In this document: positions 1 to 9,712 of the stretch, piece after piece
How positions within the stretch are numbered: the stretch's first letter is position 1
How the letters are laid out: every line of letters starts with the position of its first letter
Assembly: GCA_022824865.1 (NCBI GenBank)
Contig: JAJDZD010000047.1
Span: forward strand, 1-58,645
Source: Chloroflexota bacterium
Lineage (GTDB): Bacteria; Chloroflexota; UBA11872
Reading direction: 5' to 3'
DNA length: 58,645 nucleotides
Translations under genes and position numbers: made by a program
Notes under the pieces: model-generated
What the model saw: the letters and a program-made list of their open reading frames with translations, nothing else
Told to the model about the DNA's origin: nothing
Database searches by the model: none

Positions 1-3000
1 CCGGATAGCTATGGGTCAGGCGTGACGAACGAAGCGTGGAGAACAGGCGACGGCTGGACGCCTCTCGGCACGGAAGCCAGTCCCTTTACGGCAACGTTCG
101 AAGGCAACGAACACGTCGTCTCCAACCTCTACATTCTTCGGCTCGAAGAAAACGCCGATCCACAACCGGCAGGCCTCTTCGGATACCTGGATAGTTCGGC
201 GGCTGTCGTGGGCCTCGGTGTAGTGAAGGTAGATGTCACAGGCCTTCAAATGGTCGGAGCCTTGGCCGGCTACAGCCGCGGAACGATTGATCGTAGCCAC
301 AGCTCCGGCAACGTCGACGGCCTCGACCAAATCGGTGGTCTCGTCGGAGAGAACCACGGTGTCATTCAAGATAGCTGGTCGTCGGCACGGGTACTGGGCT
401 GGTCTCAGATCGGCGGTCTTGTCGGAGCCAACTACGGTTCGATCCTGGTCAGTCATGCGAACGGCGGCGCTTCCGGAGAGTACGGAATTGGAGCTCTCGT
501 CGGCTTCAGCCGGGGTAGCGTCGCAGGCAGCTACGCGACTGGCAGTGTAGCTTGCGCCGATAGTCGCTGTGGGGGACTCACAGGGAACAATCAAGGTGAC
601 ATTGTCGATAGCTACGCTAGCGGAAAGGTGTTGGGAGTCTGGCGGGCTGGCGGCCTGGTTGGTTCGAATGAAGGGACCATTTCTAGGAGCTACGCCACCG
701 GACGGATCATGGGAGCGGAGGACATCGGCGGCCTGATCGGTTCCAATAGCGGCGTCGTAACGGCAAGCTACGCCATGGGATCCGTGCGGGCTAGAATTGA
801 CTCTGCCGGCGGTCTGGTCGGGCTAAACGTTGGTGACATTATCGCAGCTTACGCCGTCGGAAATGTCACCGGCGGTACGATTGTTGGCGGAATTATCGGA
901 TCGAACGAAGCCGGTACCGTTCGGGCGACTTTCAGCGTCGGTCGAGTTGAAGGTAACGGTATCGTCGGTGCTCTTGTCGGAAGAAACGTACCGCATAGTG
1001 ACTGGGAGACGGTGGTTGTCCAGGATAGCGTCTGGGATAGTCATGTTTCGGGTCAGTTGACCGATGTAGGCGAGGGCAATCCGACCGATAGTCACGGCAT
1101 TCCAACTGCCGTGCTTCAGGGCACCACCGACTACACCGGCCCATTCGAGAACTGGCGCCTGGACGTCGACAACGCGGACGGGGATGACAATGCCGACACC
1201 GGGGCTGACGACGTCTGGGACTTTCGTGGACCAGACCAGTACCCGGCGCTGAAAGTCGACGCCAACGGAGATGGGACGGCTACGTGGGAGGAGTTTGGTC
1301 CGCAGGGTCCAATTGCTGAGATCCAACAAGATAACGGCAACTACGACAAGGATGCCGATGGCCTGATTGAAGTCTCAAATTTGGAACAGTTAGCTGCCAT
1401 GGGTATGGACAGGGCCGGCAACGGACGCCCTGACTATGCTGCGGTGCGAAAACGTTTCTATGCAGCGTTTCCCGTTGTGGATAGTGAAGAGGTCTGCGAG
1501 TTTTGCTTCGGCTATGAACTCACGCGCTCTTTGGACTTTGCAGACCCGGGTAGCTATGCGACCGGAGTCGTGAATCCGGATTGGTGGAGCGGCATAGGCT
1601 GGCAGCCTGGGAACCTTGGCGATTATCGCTCTCCGGCTACATTCGATGGCAACGGCCGCGTCATTAGCAACCTCTATATTCACGCCGTGGATATCGACGC
1701 TCGAACCAGTGAGGCATCGGGACTCTTTGCACATGTGCAAGAGGACAGTGTGATTCGAAATATCGGCGTCATAAATGTGGACATCACCGGCGGCCACAAT
1801 GTCGGCGGTTTGGCCGCTACGAACGAGGGTGAGATTCTCAATTCGTACACCACCGGTAAAGTCATCGGCCAGGACAATGTGGGCGGATTGGTTGGGACCA
1901 ACCGTCGCATCATCAGGTTCAGCCACTCCGCAGCCGAAGTGTCCGGCGAGTCACGGGTAGGAGGACTAGTCGGATGGAACACAGGCGGTAGCCGTGGCCA
2001 GGAGGCCTCGATCACCACCAGCTTTGCCACCGCGACCGTGACCGGCGGCTCTGAGGTTGGCGGTCTTGTCGGCCGTAACCAGGAAGGTCGTGTCGCTTTC
2101 ACGTATGCAAAGGGGCCCGTGGCTGGACGCTCAAGGGTCGGCGGTCTCCTCGGGGTCAACGCTGCAGGTTTCTACCCCGGCACAGCTACGGCCAGTTACG
2201 CCACCGGAGATGTATCGGGACAGGAGGTTGCTGGCGGTATCGCTGGGGCCAATTCAGGATCCATTGCGGCCAGCTACGCAACCGGAAGCGTATCCGGGAC
2301 AGCGGCCGTTGGAGGTCTGGTCGGTGACAATTCAATGCCGTGGGTTGATCGGTGGGACGAAGGCGGCTCGGGAACGGTAATTGCCAGCTACGCCGCCGGC
2401 TTCGTGAGCGGTGAGAGTTCCGTCGGCGGACTTGCCGGACGTAATCCTGGGCGGCTAATCCTCAGCTTCTGGGACACCGACGTATCCGGTCAGTCCAACG
2501 GTGCTGGCGATGGCAATGTCCCGGCGAACTCCGGCAAGACCACGGCCGAGCTTCAATCGCCCGACGGATTCAACGGAGTCTTTAGTGTCTGGAACATCGA
2601 TCTGGACAACGCTGATGGTGATTACACCTTGGAAACGGGAACTGGTGATTTTTGGGACTTTGGCACCAGCCAGGACTACCCGGTGCTCAAAGCCGATATC
2701 GATGGAGACGGCGTTGCAACCTGGCAGGAATTCGGCAAGCAAGGGCGCGATCCCTCGTCAATAGCTCCGTCCGCCGCGCGCCCGACGACACCTGCGCCGG
2801 TCGCGACCCCGGTAGCGACAGTGCCGGCTGGCCAGGATCTCGACTCCGACTCCGACGGACTAATCGAAATCTCGAGCCTGGAGCAGTTGAATGCCGTCCG
2901 CTACGATCTGGATGGCAATGGAATCCCCGATGTCGTCGGTGGCAAAGCCTACGCGTCGGCTTTTCCCGCCGCGGCATCCAGTCCTTGCAGCGGCTGCAAC

Positions 3001-4278
3001 GGTTACGAATTGACCCGCCCTCTTGATTTCCAAGATCGCGAGAGCTATTCGTCCGGTGTACTCAATCCTCTGTGGACAAAGGGTAGTGGGTGGTTACCCA
3101 TCGGAGTGGGATCGAGCGAAACTGCGTTCACGGCCACGTTTGCAGGCAATAGGCATACGATTCGGAATCTCTTCATCAATCGAACGACCATTCTGGAAGA
3201 TGCCGGGGCAGGCGGGCTTTTCGGGTTCACAGGTCCTTCCGCCGTAATTCGCGGTATTGGCCTCATTGATGTGCGCGTCACCGGCCTGGCGTCGGCAGGA
3301 GCTTTGGTTGGAGAGAATCGGGGCGTCATCAGCGATAGCTATGCCACCGGCCAGGTATCGGGAACCACCCAGGTTGGCGGCCTTGTAGGCTACAATCGAG
3401 ACGTCGAGGTTGCGAACGAGGGGTGGCAAATAGCGTCAAGCTACGCAGAGGTGAACGTCAAAGGAACGGACTATGTGGGAGGCCTCATTGGACTGCTGTA
3501 TGGAACGGTCTATGCCTCATATGCTTCTGGAACTGTCGATGGTGACGAAGTTGTTGGCGGCTTCATCGGCGGGAATGGAGGAAAGGTGCGAGCCAGCTAC
3601 GCGACCGGCCGGGTGACGGGCAGGGGATCAGTTGGCGGACTGGTTGGATATAACTTCGACACGATAGATTCAAGCTACGCGAATGCCGAAGTGTCTGGTG
3701 GTGAAAGCGTTGGTGGACTGGTAGGTAATAATGGGTACGATGTTATTGTCAGTTATTCGATGGGTCGCGTCTCTGGCCAGCGGCATGTTGGCGGACTCAT
3801 TGGTTGGAACGGGGGGAGTCAGAGTCCCGCCGCGGTCATTGACGGCTATACCACAGCCTATGTCGTCGGCGACGACTTGGTGGGAGGCCTGGTTGGAGTG
3901 AACCGGAGCGCTGTAATCAACAGTTTCTGGGACACCCAAGCGTCCGGTCAGGCAGTCGGGTTCGGTCAGAACGATCCATCCAATGCTGCCCATTTCCCCA
4001 GGCGGTGGTGGGACGGAGAAGTGCAAATCGTTGGCAAGACCAGCTCGGAGTTGCAGGATCCCACGGATTTCGTAGGGATTTATGCGCCCTGGCGCCACGA
4101 AGGCGGACCCGGGATTCCGATCTTTGCGTATCACATGCCCACCGAACTGACGGATGTCTGGGACTTTGGCACGGCCAGTCAGTACCCGGCGCTCACCGTG
4201 GACTTTGACGGAGATGGACAAGCGAGTTGGGAAGAATTCGGCACCCAGGCCAGGAATAGCGTCCAGGATCAACGCTAG
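1..4278 (+). CDS. GLUG-repeat modular surface protein, 5' end outside the window
   Basis: The reading frame is open from base 1, and its first residues (SYGSG, then GWTPLG) match the interior of later modules. The GTG at 22 is therefore not the real start and the gene begins upstream. About 1,425 residues are visible, in three copies of one module. Each module has an Asp-rich entry (DADGLIE or DSDGLIE), a GYELTR segment, a GN.H.I.NL segment, eight to ten GLUG repeats (pattern GGLVGxNxGxI, then SYAtG.V.G), a SFWDT motif, and a closing WDFG..QYPAL followed by an EF-hand-like loop such as DANGDGTATWEE. A Pro/Thr/Ala-rich linker lies between modules 2 and 3 (about 2755-2835). GLUG repeats occur in large secreted or adhesive bacterial proteins, so a cell-surface role is inferred. 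No anchor is seen at the C-terminus, so any signal peptide must be upstream. Confidence 0.9.
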   Translation, partial: PDSYGSGVTNEAWRTGDGWTPLGTEASPFTATFEGNEHVVSNLYILRLEENADPQPAGLFGYLDSSAAVVGLGVVKVDVTGLQMVGALAGYSRGTIDRSHSSGNVDGLDQIGGLVGENHGVIQDSWSSARVLGWSQIGGLVGANYGSILVSHANGGASGEYGIGALVGFSRGSVAGSYATGSVACADSRCGGLTGNNQGDIVDSYASGKVLGVWRAGGLVGSNEGTISRSYATGRIMGAEDIGGLIGSNSGVVTASYAMGSVRARIDSAGGLVGLNVGDIIAAYAVGNVTGGTIVGGIIGSNEAGTVRATFSVGRVEGNGIVGALVGRNVPHSDWETVVVQDSVWDSHVSGQLTDVGEGNPTDSHGIPTAVLQGTTDYTGPFENWRLDVDNADGDDNADTGADDVWDFRGPDQYPALKVDANGDGTATWEEFGPQGPIAEIQQDNGNYDKDADGLIEVSNLEQLAAMGMDRAGNGRPDYAAVRKRFYAAFPVVDSEEVCEFCFGYELTRSLDFADPGSYATGVVNPDWWSGIGWQPGNLGDYRSPATFDGNGRVISNLYIHAVDIDARTSEASGLFAHVQEDSVIRNIGVINVDITGGHNVGGLAATNEGEILNSYTTGKVIGQDNVGGLVGTNRRIIRFSHSAAEVSGESRVGGLVGWNTGGSRGQEASITTSFATATVTGGSEVGGLVGRNQEGRVAFTYAKGPVAGRSRVGGLLGVNAAGFYPGTATASYATGDVSGQEVAGGIAGANSGSIAASYATGSVSGTAAVGGLVGDNSMPWVDRWDEGGSGTVIASYAAGFVSGESSVGGLAGRNPGRLILSFWDTDVSGQSNGAGDGNVPANSGKTTAELQSPDGFNGVFSVWNIDLDNADGDYTLETGTGDFWDFGTSQDYPVLKADIDGDGVATWQEFGKQGRDPSSIAPSAARPTTPAPVATPVATVPAGQDLDSDSDGLIEISSLEQLNAVRYDLDGNGIPDVVGGKAYASAFPAAASSPCSGCNGYELTRPLDFQDRESYSSGVLNPLWTKGSGWLPIGVGSSETAFTATFAGNRHTIRNLFINRTTILEDAGAGGLFGFTGPSAVIRGIGLIDVRVTGLASAGALVGENRGVISDSYATGQVSGTTQVGGLVGYNRDVEVANEGWQIASSYAEVNVKGTDYVGGLIGLLYGTVYASYASGTVDGDEVVGGFIGGNGGKVRASYATGRVTGRGSVGGLVGYNFDTIDSSYANAEVSGGESVGGLVGNNGYDVIVSYSMGRVSGQRHVGGLIGWNGGSQSPAAVIDGYTTAYVVGDDLVGGLVGVNRSAVINSFWDTQASGQAVGFGQNDPSNAAHFPRRWWDGEVQIVGKTSSELQDPTDFVGIYAPWRHEGGPGIPIFAYHMPTELTDVWDFGTASQYPALTVDFDGDGQASWEEFGTQARNSVQDQR

Positions 4279-4437
4279 ACGTCAATGGCTCCAGCCGAAG
4301 GGCCCAGTCCGACGTTCAAGCCCATTTGAATCACCCATCGCCAATGAGCAGTCACAACCCGAAGTCAGGAACATCGCGCCGAACGTCAGGCAAGGCTGCT
4401 CGTCTACTCCGCACACCGTCAGAGGCCCCGTCGCGGC

Positions 4438-4677
4438 ATGGACGAAATCGATTCCGATCACTTCCAATCCGGTTGGTCCGGACCGATCCTCGTCGGCAAC
4501 TCCGGCCACCTGCGCGCCGACCTCAAGCGCGCGAGTCGGACGCTCGCCGCCCCCGACGCCTGGATTGCTGCTACTGCCCTTCTCCGCCAATGCCCTCTCG
4601 CCTCTGCCTATCATGACTTCCGCCACATCCGCGGCCTCCACCTCATCCAACTCCACGAACCACCAGGCACCCCCTAG
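4438..4677 (+). pseudogene. Remnant of a PIN-domain (VapC-like) toxin, C-terminal part only
   Basis: The 79-residue frame keeps the end of a PIN ribonuclease domain: RADLKRA, PDAWIAATALL with the conserved acidic Asp, and HDFRHIRGLHL, a typical VapC C-terminus. The N-terminal half, including the first catalytic Asp (usual LDTN-like start), is absent. Reading upstream in this frame meets stops by about 4345, and a full VapC would have to overlap the end of the GLUG gene. No antitoxin gene is recognisable next to it. I interpret it as a decayed toxin gene. The ATG at 4438 is only the first Met of the surviving frame. The rest of the 528-bp gap (4279-4806) shows nothing else. Confidence 0.5.
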
Positions 4678-4806
4678 ACACTCCTCTTCTGGCCCGCCCG
4701 AGTTGCTGAGAGCAATGCCGTGCCCCATCTCGTCCGCAACCGGATCGACGGCCGGCGCCGTTCCCACCGCAGGGCTGACCGCTGCGGGCTTCGTCTCCGT
4801 GAACGC

Positions 4807-7800
4807 CTAGCTAGCCGCTCCGCCCCCCGGCGGCTCGTCCACGTTGGTGACGGTGATGGTGACGGGGACCGCAGCGGCGGCGGCGGGGCCGCTGCGGGCT
4901 TCGACGGTGAGGTGATAGCTGGCGGTGGTCTCGTGGTCCAGCGCCGCCCTCACCGTGAGCACGCCGGTCGCCACGTCCAGCGCCCACGCGCCGCCCGCGT
5001 TGCCGGCGGTCAGGGTGTGGGTCACCGCCGCGCCGCCGGCGACGCTGGCTCGGACCGTGCCGACCTGCGACCCGGCTTCCAGGTCTTCGGCCACCGTGAA
5101 GGCGAAGCTGGCCGCCGCGAACGCCGGGGCGGGCGGCACGTCGATGACGCTGACGGTCACGGTGGTGGTGGCGCTCCCGCTGTGGGCGTCGGTGGCCGTC
5201 AGGGTCAGGCGATAGATGGGCGTCGTCGCGTGGTCCAGCGCGCCCGCCACCGTGAGAGCGCCGGAGGTGGGGTCCAGGGCAAACGCGCCGCCGGTGTTGC
5301 CGGCGGTCAGCGCGTAGGTCAGCGGGCCGCCGTCCAGGTCGCGGGCGGCGGCCGTGCCGACCACGGTGCCCACCGCGGCGTTCTCCGGTACGTGGAGTGT
5401 CCAGCCCCCTGGCGGGAACAGCGGCGGCGCCCGCTGCTGGGCCGCGTCGGCCACCGCCACCGCCACCGCCACCCGGGTCGAGCCGCCGCGGGCGTCGCTG
5501 GCCGTGACCTCCAGGCTGGCGCCGCCGGCCGGCAGCCGCCCCACCACCGAGAGGATGCCGGTGGTCGCGTCGAGTTGAAACACGCCGGCGTCGTTGCCGG
5601 CCGTCAGCGCGTGGGTGACGGCTCCACCGGCCGGGTCGGTGGCCTGCAGCTGGCCGACGGCCGCGCCCGCCGGCAGCCCGGCCGGCACGATCCAGTCGTA
5701 GCGAGGGGCGTCGAAGGTGGGGCCGGCCTGGCAGGCGGCTAGGCCCTGTGCCGCCGCGTCCGTGGTCGCCACCCCAGCCAGCGCCGCCGGTAGGCAGCCG
5801 GTGAGCCGGGTGCCGGCCAGGCGCAGCTCGGTCAGCCGGGTTAGCGCTGCAAGCTCGGCGGGCACCGCACCGGTCAGGGCGTTGCCGCGCAGGTCCAGCG
5901 CGCTCAGCTGGGTCAGCTGGCCCAGCGCCGCCGGCAGAGGGCCCGTCAGATCCTGCGCGCCCAGCCGCAGCCCGGTTACCCGTTGCGGCGTGCCGCCCAC
6001 GGTGACGCCGGTCCAGGCGCTGAGCGCCCGCGTGCCGTCCCAGGTGAGGCGGCCAGGGCCGGCCAGGGCGTGGCGCCCCTCAAGTAGCGCCTGGCAGTCC
6101 CGCACCAGGCCGGGATTGGTCGTGGGATTGGGCACCGTGACGCCGTTGCTGCACGGGGCCGTGGCCGGGGCCGGCCAGGTCAGCGTGACCGGGGCCGAGT
6201 GGGCCAGGGCTCCGGAGGCGTAGCGGGCCTGTACCCGCCAGGTCCCGGTCATCGCGGTCAGGGCACGCGCCTGGTAGGTGGCGCCGGCCGCGCCGACCGG
6301 TGTCCAGACCCCGCCCACGTCGCGTTGCCACTGGTAGGTCGCCGTCCCTGCGGCGCTGGGTACCGTCGCCGCCAGGGTGGCGGCGGCGCCGGCCGTGGGG
6401 GCGGCCGTATCGGCCGTCACCGTGGGCAGGGCGGGTGCGCCGGGGCAGGCCGGGGCCGCCGGCGGGTCGCCGGCCGGGGCCGGACGGATCCGCAGCATCA
6501 GGCGCTCGCCCGGCTGCCAGGGTTGCGTACACACCGGCCAGCGCAACTCGTGGCCGCCGGCGGTGGCCGTGCGCGTCGCCGCGTCGCCGCGCAGCGTCAG
6601 CCCCACCGTCCCGTCCAGGCGGATCAGCTCCAGCTGCTGGCCGGCCAGGGTGGTCCCGCTCACGTCCAGCCGCAGCTGCCCGGCGTCCCAGGTCAGCCGC
6701 CGCAGCGTGGCGGACGTCGTGCTGCCGGCCGCAGCGCCCGCGGCGCCGCCGACCGTGCCAACCGCCGCCGGCGCCAGCAGCCCCTGGGCCGCGTCCCGCC
6801 CCACCACCCCGCTGCCCAACGCCGCCGGATCGAAGAACGCCTCGTGCACCGTCCCCGCCGGCGCCGTGACCGTGACGGTGAAATCATCATATGTATCGTC
6901 GGGCGCAAAGCCGCAGGGGACTTCCGACGAGTGTTGCCAGTTGTAGCGCACCCGGTACGTGCCGCCCGGCAGGGGACGCGTGGTAGTCAGCGCGTGGTCG
7001 TAACCGGTGCTCAGAGTCCCGTCATCGTCGATGATCAGCGTGTCGAAGCGCCCCTGGTCTGGACCGCTGAGCCAGTAGCGGCTGTGCTGTGTCTCTTCAT
7101 ACGTATTGGTCTCGCGAATCACCTCGGTCCCGGCCGACGCCCCGGAGGCCAGCGTCGCGGCTTCCTGCGGAGGCGTCCACGGGACGGCGCGACGATGCCG
7201 CGCATGGCCGATTCGGCTGAGGATGCACTCGCGGATCCCCGCCTGCAGCTCCGCCGCCAGCGCCGCGATCTGGGCCCGCAGGTCGGCGAGGGTGATTGTG
7301 GGCGGCGGCGATTGGGCTCCGTCCGTGATGAAGGCCGTCGGCGCCTCCCCCTCGGCCCACGTGTCCTGCGCCGGCAGCCAGGCCCGGCTCAGCGTGTCCA
7401 CGCTGTAGGCCCACGGCGACTGGTCGTAGTTCGATAACACGAACTGCCAGGCGGACGGGGTCGGGCTTTCCGAGGTATCGGCCGCTTCGCCGCCGGCGGC
7501 GGCCGGAGTGTACGGCGGCGTCGGCGTCTCGAGGAACAGCACCGCTTGCCGCTCGTCCCAGGTCGTGACCCGCAGTTCCACCGCGTGGCCCGCGTCGGTG
7601 CGGGCCCCGGCCTCGGTCAGGTAGCCGTGGCTGCCCCGCACCACCACCAGCAAGGACGTCGGGCCGCTCCCCTGCAGGTACTCGTGCACCGTGAAGCGCA
7701 ATTCCTGCACGGCCAGGTAGGTGGGGGCCACGCCGGAGGCGCTGGGCAGCGTCTCCACCGCCGCCGTCGCCGACTGTAGCGTCGCCCGCACGATCACGTC

Positions 7801-8070
7801 GGCGAAGAAGATCTGCTCCTCGATGGACGGCGGGACCCGCCACGTCGGATTTGACGGTCGATGTATGTGCGGGGTCGGGGTAGGCGCCCGCAGACCGCCC
7901 GGCGCGAACGGTCCGCAGGCGGCGCCTGCCATTGCCAGCGCTGCAGCCAGCGCCAACGCCGCCACCGCCAGCCAGAGCCCGGCAACGGCCGCCGACCGAA
8001 ACCGACGCGCCTTCTGCACCGCGCGTCGTGCCGGCCGCGCCCGCACCCGCAAGGCCAGTCGGCAAGGCAC
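4807..8070 (-). CDS. Large lipoprotein-like surface protein with Ig-like, LRR and cadherin-like repeats
   Basis: A basic N-terminus is followed by a hydrophobic stretch (LWLAVAALALAAALAMAGAAC) ending at a Cys that may be lipidated, although the lipobox is imperfect. A Thr/Pro spacer and a long unassigned region come next. Then there is an Ig-like segment with TYQWQRD, plant-type leucine-rich repeats (LTGPLPAALGQL, LTGAVPAEL) and three cadherin-like repeats, each with a LTAGN...G.F.LD..TG.L.V core, ending PPGGGAAS. The frame is open to 8244. I chose the GTG at 8070 because GGGTGGGGAC precedes it; a GTG at 8019, next to the hydrophobic segment, is the alternative. Related Chloroflexota proteins are thought to act in adhesion. 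GC content is very high and Ala-rich repeats dominate. Confidence 0.78.
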   Translation of the reverse strand: MPCRLALRVRARPARRAVQKARRFRSAAVAGLWLAVAALALAAALAMAGAACGPFAPGGLRAPTPTPHIHRPSNPTWRVPPSIEEQIFFADVIVRATLQSATAAVETLPSASGVAPTYLAVQELRFTVHEYLQGSGPTSLLVVVRGSHGYLTEAGARTDAGHAVELRVTTWDERQAVLFLETPTPPYTPAAAGGEAADTSESPTPSAWQFVLSNYDQSPWAYSVDTLSRAWLPAQDTWAEGEAPTAFITDGAQSPPPTITLADLRAQIAALAAELQAGIRECILSRIGHARHRRAVPWTPPQEAATLASGASAGTEVIRETNTYEETQHSRYWLSGPDQGRFDTLIIDDDGTLSTGYDHALTTTRPLPGGTYRVRYNWQHSSEVPCGFAPDDTYDDFTVTVTAPAGTVHEAFFDPAALGSGVVGRDAAQGLLAPAAVGTVGGAAGAAAGSTTSATLRRLTWDAGQLRLDVSGTTLAGQQLELIRLDGTVGLTLRGDAATRTATAGGHELRWPVCTQPWQPGERLMLRIRPAPAGDPPAAPACPGAPALPTVTADTAAPTAGAAATLAATVPSAAGTATYQWQRDVGGVWTPVGAAGATYQARALTAMTGTWRVQARYASGALAHSAPVTLTWPAPATAPCSNGVTVPNPTTNPGLVRDCQALLEGRHALAGPGRLTWDGTRALSAWTGVTVGGTPQRVTGLRLGAQDLTGPLPAALGQLTQLSALDLRGNALTGAVPAELAALTRLTELRLAGTRLTGCLPAALAGVATTDAAAQGLAACQAGPTFDAPRYDWIVPAGLPAGAAVGQLQATDPAGGAVTHALTAGNDAGVFQLDATTGILSVVGRLPAGGASLEVTASDARGGSTRVAVAVAVADAAQQRAPPLFPPGGWTLHVPENAAVGTVVGTAAARDLDGGPLTYALTAGNTGGAFALDPTSGALTVAGALDHATTPIYRLTLTATDAHSGSATTTVTVSVIDVPPAPAFAAASFAFTVAEDLEAGSQVGTVRASVAGGAAVTHTLTAGNAGGAWALDVATGVLTVRAALDHETTASYHLTVEARSGPAAAAAVPVTITVTNVDEPPGGGAAS

Positions 8071-8470
8071 GTCGTCCCCACCCGAGCCCGACACAAGGCC
8101 CCTTCCTGGCTGACTTGGGCGTGCAGACACGTTCACACTAGCGGACTCACCACGTAAGAGCCGGTATGTCCGCACGCGTCGCATCCGACGTCGCCAAGCC
8201 CGCTGCCGCGCCATTCCCCTGGACACCGGGTCCGATCCCGCCACCAGCCGGCCGTGTCCTGTCGGTCACTCCACCTGCCGATGCTCCAGGCTGGGACATC
8301 AAATCGTTAGTGCAACGTCCGATTACATGAACCACTCCGTCGTGGAAATCCCATTCGCCGCGTTATCCCCGAATACGTCGCGCCCCTGTCGTCTTCTTTG
8401 GATGTCCCCGGGCCGTGGGAACATTCAAGTACTGATGCCGACCCAGGACTCGATTCGGGGGCGATAGTCC

Positions 8471-9409
8471 TTGCCGCCTACAACGCAAGAGATTCCACGA
8501 CCGCCACTCCTCGTCATCGCCGGACCCACCGCCACCGGCAAGACCGAACTCGCACTGCAACTGGCCGAGCACCTGCCCATCGAAGTCATCTCCGCTGATT
8601 CGCGGCAGGTTTATCGCGGACTCGACGTGGGCACCGCCAAACCCACGCCGTCCGAGCGACGACGACTACCCCATCATCTAGTTGACATAATCGATCCTGA
8701 CGAATCCTTCAGCGCGCACCAATTTGCCCGCATTGCACGCACTGCAATCACTGCAATCAGATCACGGCAGGCCATGCCAGTCCTCGTCGGCGGTACCGGC
8801 TTCTACATCCAGGCCCTGCTCACCGGCTCCCCCCTCGGCGCCACCCCGCCCGACCCCGAGCTCCGCAGCCGACTAGTCCGACAACTTGAGGCCGAAGGCC
8901 CCGAGCCTTTGATCGGACGCCTGCGCGAAATCGCCCCCGGCCGCGCCGCCGCCATCGACCTCGACAACCCTCGCCGCCTCATCCGCGCCCTCGAAATAGC
9001 CGACTCCCGATGCCGCCAGACCGCGTCACAAAGCCAGCCCGCGGCCAATCCCCCCATCCCGGCCTACATCGTCGGCCTGGAAGTCGAACCCGCCGCGTTA
9101 GCCGAACGCATCGCCCGGCGCACCGCGCACATGTTCGAGCACGGCCTCCTAAACGAAGCCCGCCGCCTCCGCGACCACGGCTACGACCGCTCCCTCCCCG
9201 CCCTCACCGGCGTCGGCTACGCCGAAGCCCTGGCCCACCTGGACGGACAGCTCACCCTCCCCGAGGCCATCCACCGCACCACCATCCGCACCCGCCAATA
9301 CGCCCGCCGCCAACGCACCTGGTTCCGCCACCAACTCCCCACCCACTGGCGCCCACCCGACACCGCCCTCAAAACCGCCCTCCACCACCTCGCCGCCGAC
9401 CTCCGGTAA
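8471..9409 (+). CDS. miaA: tRNA dimethylallyltransferase MiaA
   Basis: MiaA transfers a dimethylallyl group from DMAPP to the N6 of A37 in tRNAs that read UNN codons. The 312-residue length is normal. The Walker A motif GPTATGKT is at about residue 18, followed by ISADSRQVYRGLDVGTAKPT, HHLVDIIDP and GGTGFYIQALL, all family signatures. The DNPRRLIRALE segment and the C-terminal YARRQRTWFR are also present. The start is TTG, with a GGGGGCG stretch about ten bases upstream; no ATG lies in frame nearby. The gene stands alone on the plus strand between two minus-strand surface-protein genes, and no operon partner is visible. Confidence 0.95.
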   Translation: MPPTTQEIPRPPLLVIAGPTATGKTELALQLAEHLPIEVISADSRQVYRGLDVGTAKPTPSERRRLPHHLVDIIDPDESFSAHQFARIARTAITAIRSRQAMPVLVGGTGFYIQALLTGSPLGATPPDPELRSRLVRQLEAEGPEPLIGRLREIAPGRAAAIDLDNPRRLIRALEIADSRCRQTASQSQPAANPPIPAYIVGLEVEPAALAERIARRTAHMFEHGLLNEARRLRDHGYDRSLPALTGVGYAEALAHLDGQLTLPEAIHRTTIRTRQYARRQRTWFRHQLPTHWRPPDTALKTALHHLAADLR

Positions 9410-9415
9410 CCCCAA

Positions 9416-9708
9416 TCAGCCCCCGCTGGTCACGGCAACCGTGGCCCGGATCGTCCCGACCTGGGTGGCGACGGCCGTGTCCGCGGCCACCGTCACTCGT
9501 AGCTGGCCGCCCCGAATTCCGCCGCGGGCGGCACGTCCGTCACCGTCACGCGCACTGTGGTGGTGGCCGAGCCGCCGTGGGTGTCGGTCACCGTCGGCGT
9601 CAGGGCATAGGTCGACGTGGAGTCATGATCCAGCGCGTCCGCCGCCATCGTGGCGGCGCGCGCCGCGGATCCTACGGGTGCGTCGTCGCGGTTGAGCTCG
9701 CGGCTCAC
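9416..9708 (-). pseudogene. Degraded cadherin-like repeat fragment with a frameshift
   Basis: Read on the minus strand, the frame gives ALDHDSTSTYAL, VTDTHGGSATTTVRVTV, DVPPAAEFGAASYE and then a TGA at 9495-9493. Moving one frame over, it continues VAADTAVATQVGTIRATV to a stop at 9416. Joined, this matches the repeat boundary in the large gene at 4807-8070 (ALDHATTPIYRLTL, DVPPAPAFAAASFAFTVAEDLEAGSQVGTVRA). A single missing base near 9494 explains the break. No start, signal peptide or complete repeat is present. It is most likely the relic of a second cadherin gene or of a duplication that miaA now separates from the intact copy. Confidence 0.7.
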
Positions 9709-9712
9709 TGGT

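Noticed and set aside
4282-4767. Minus-strand open frame of 161 residues
   Set aside because: It overlaps the PIN-domain remnant on the other strand, has no family resemblance, and its composition is that of an antisense shadow.
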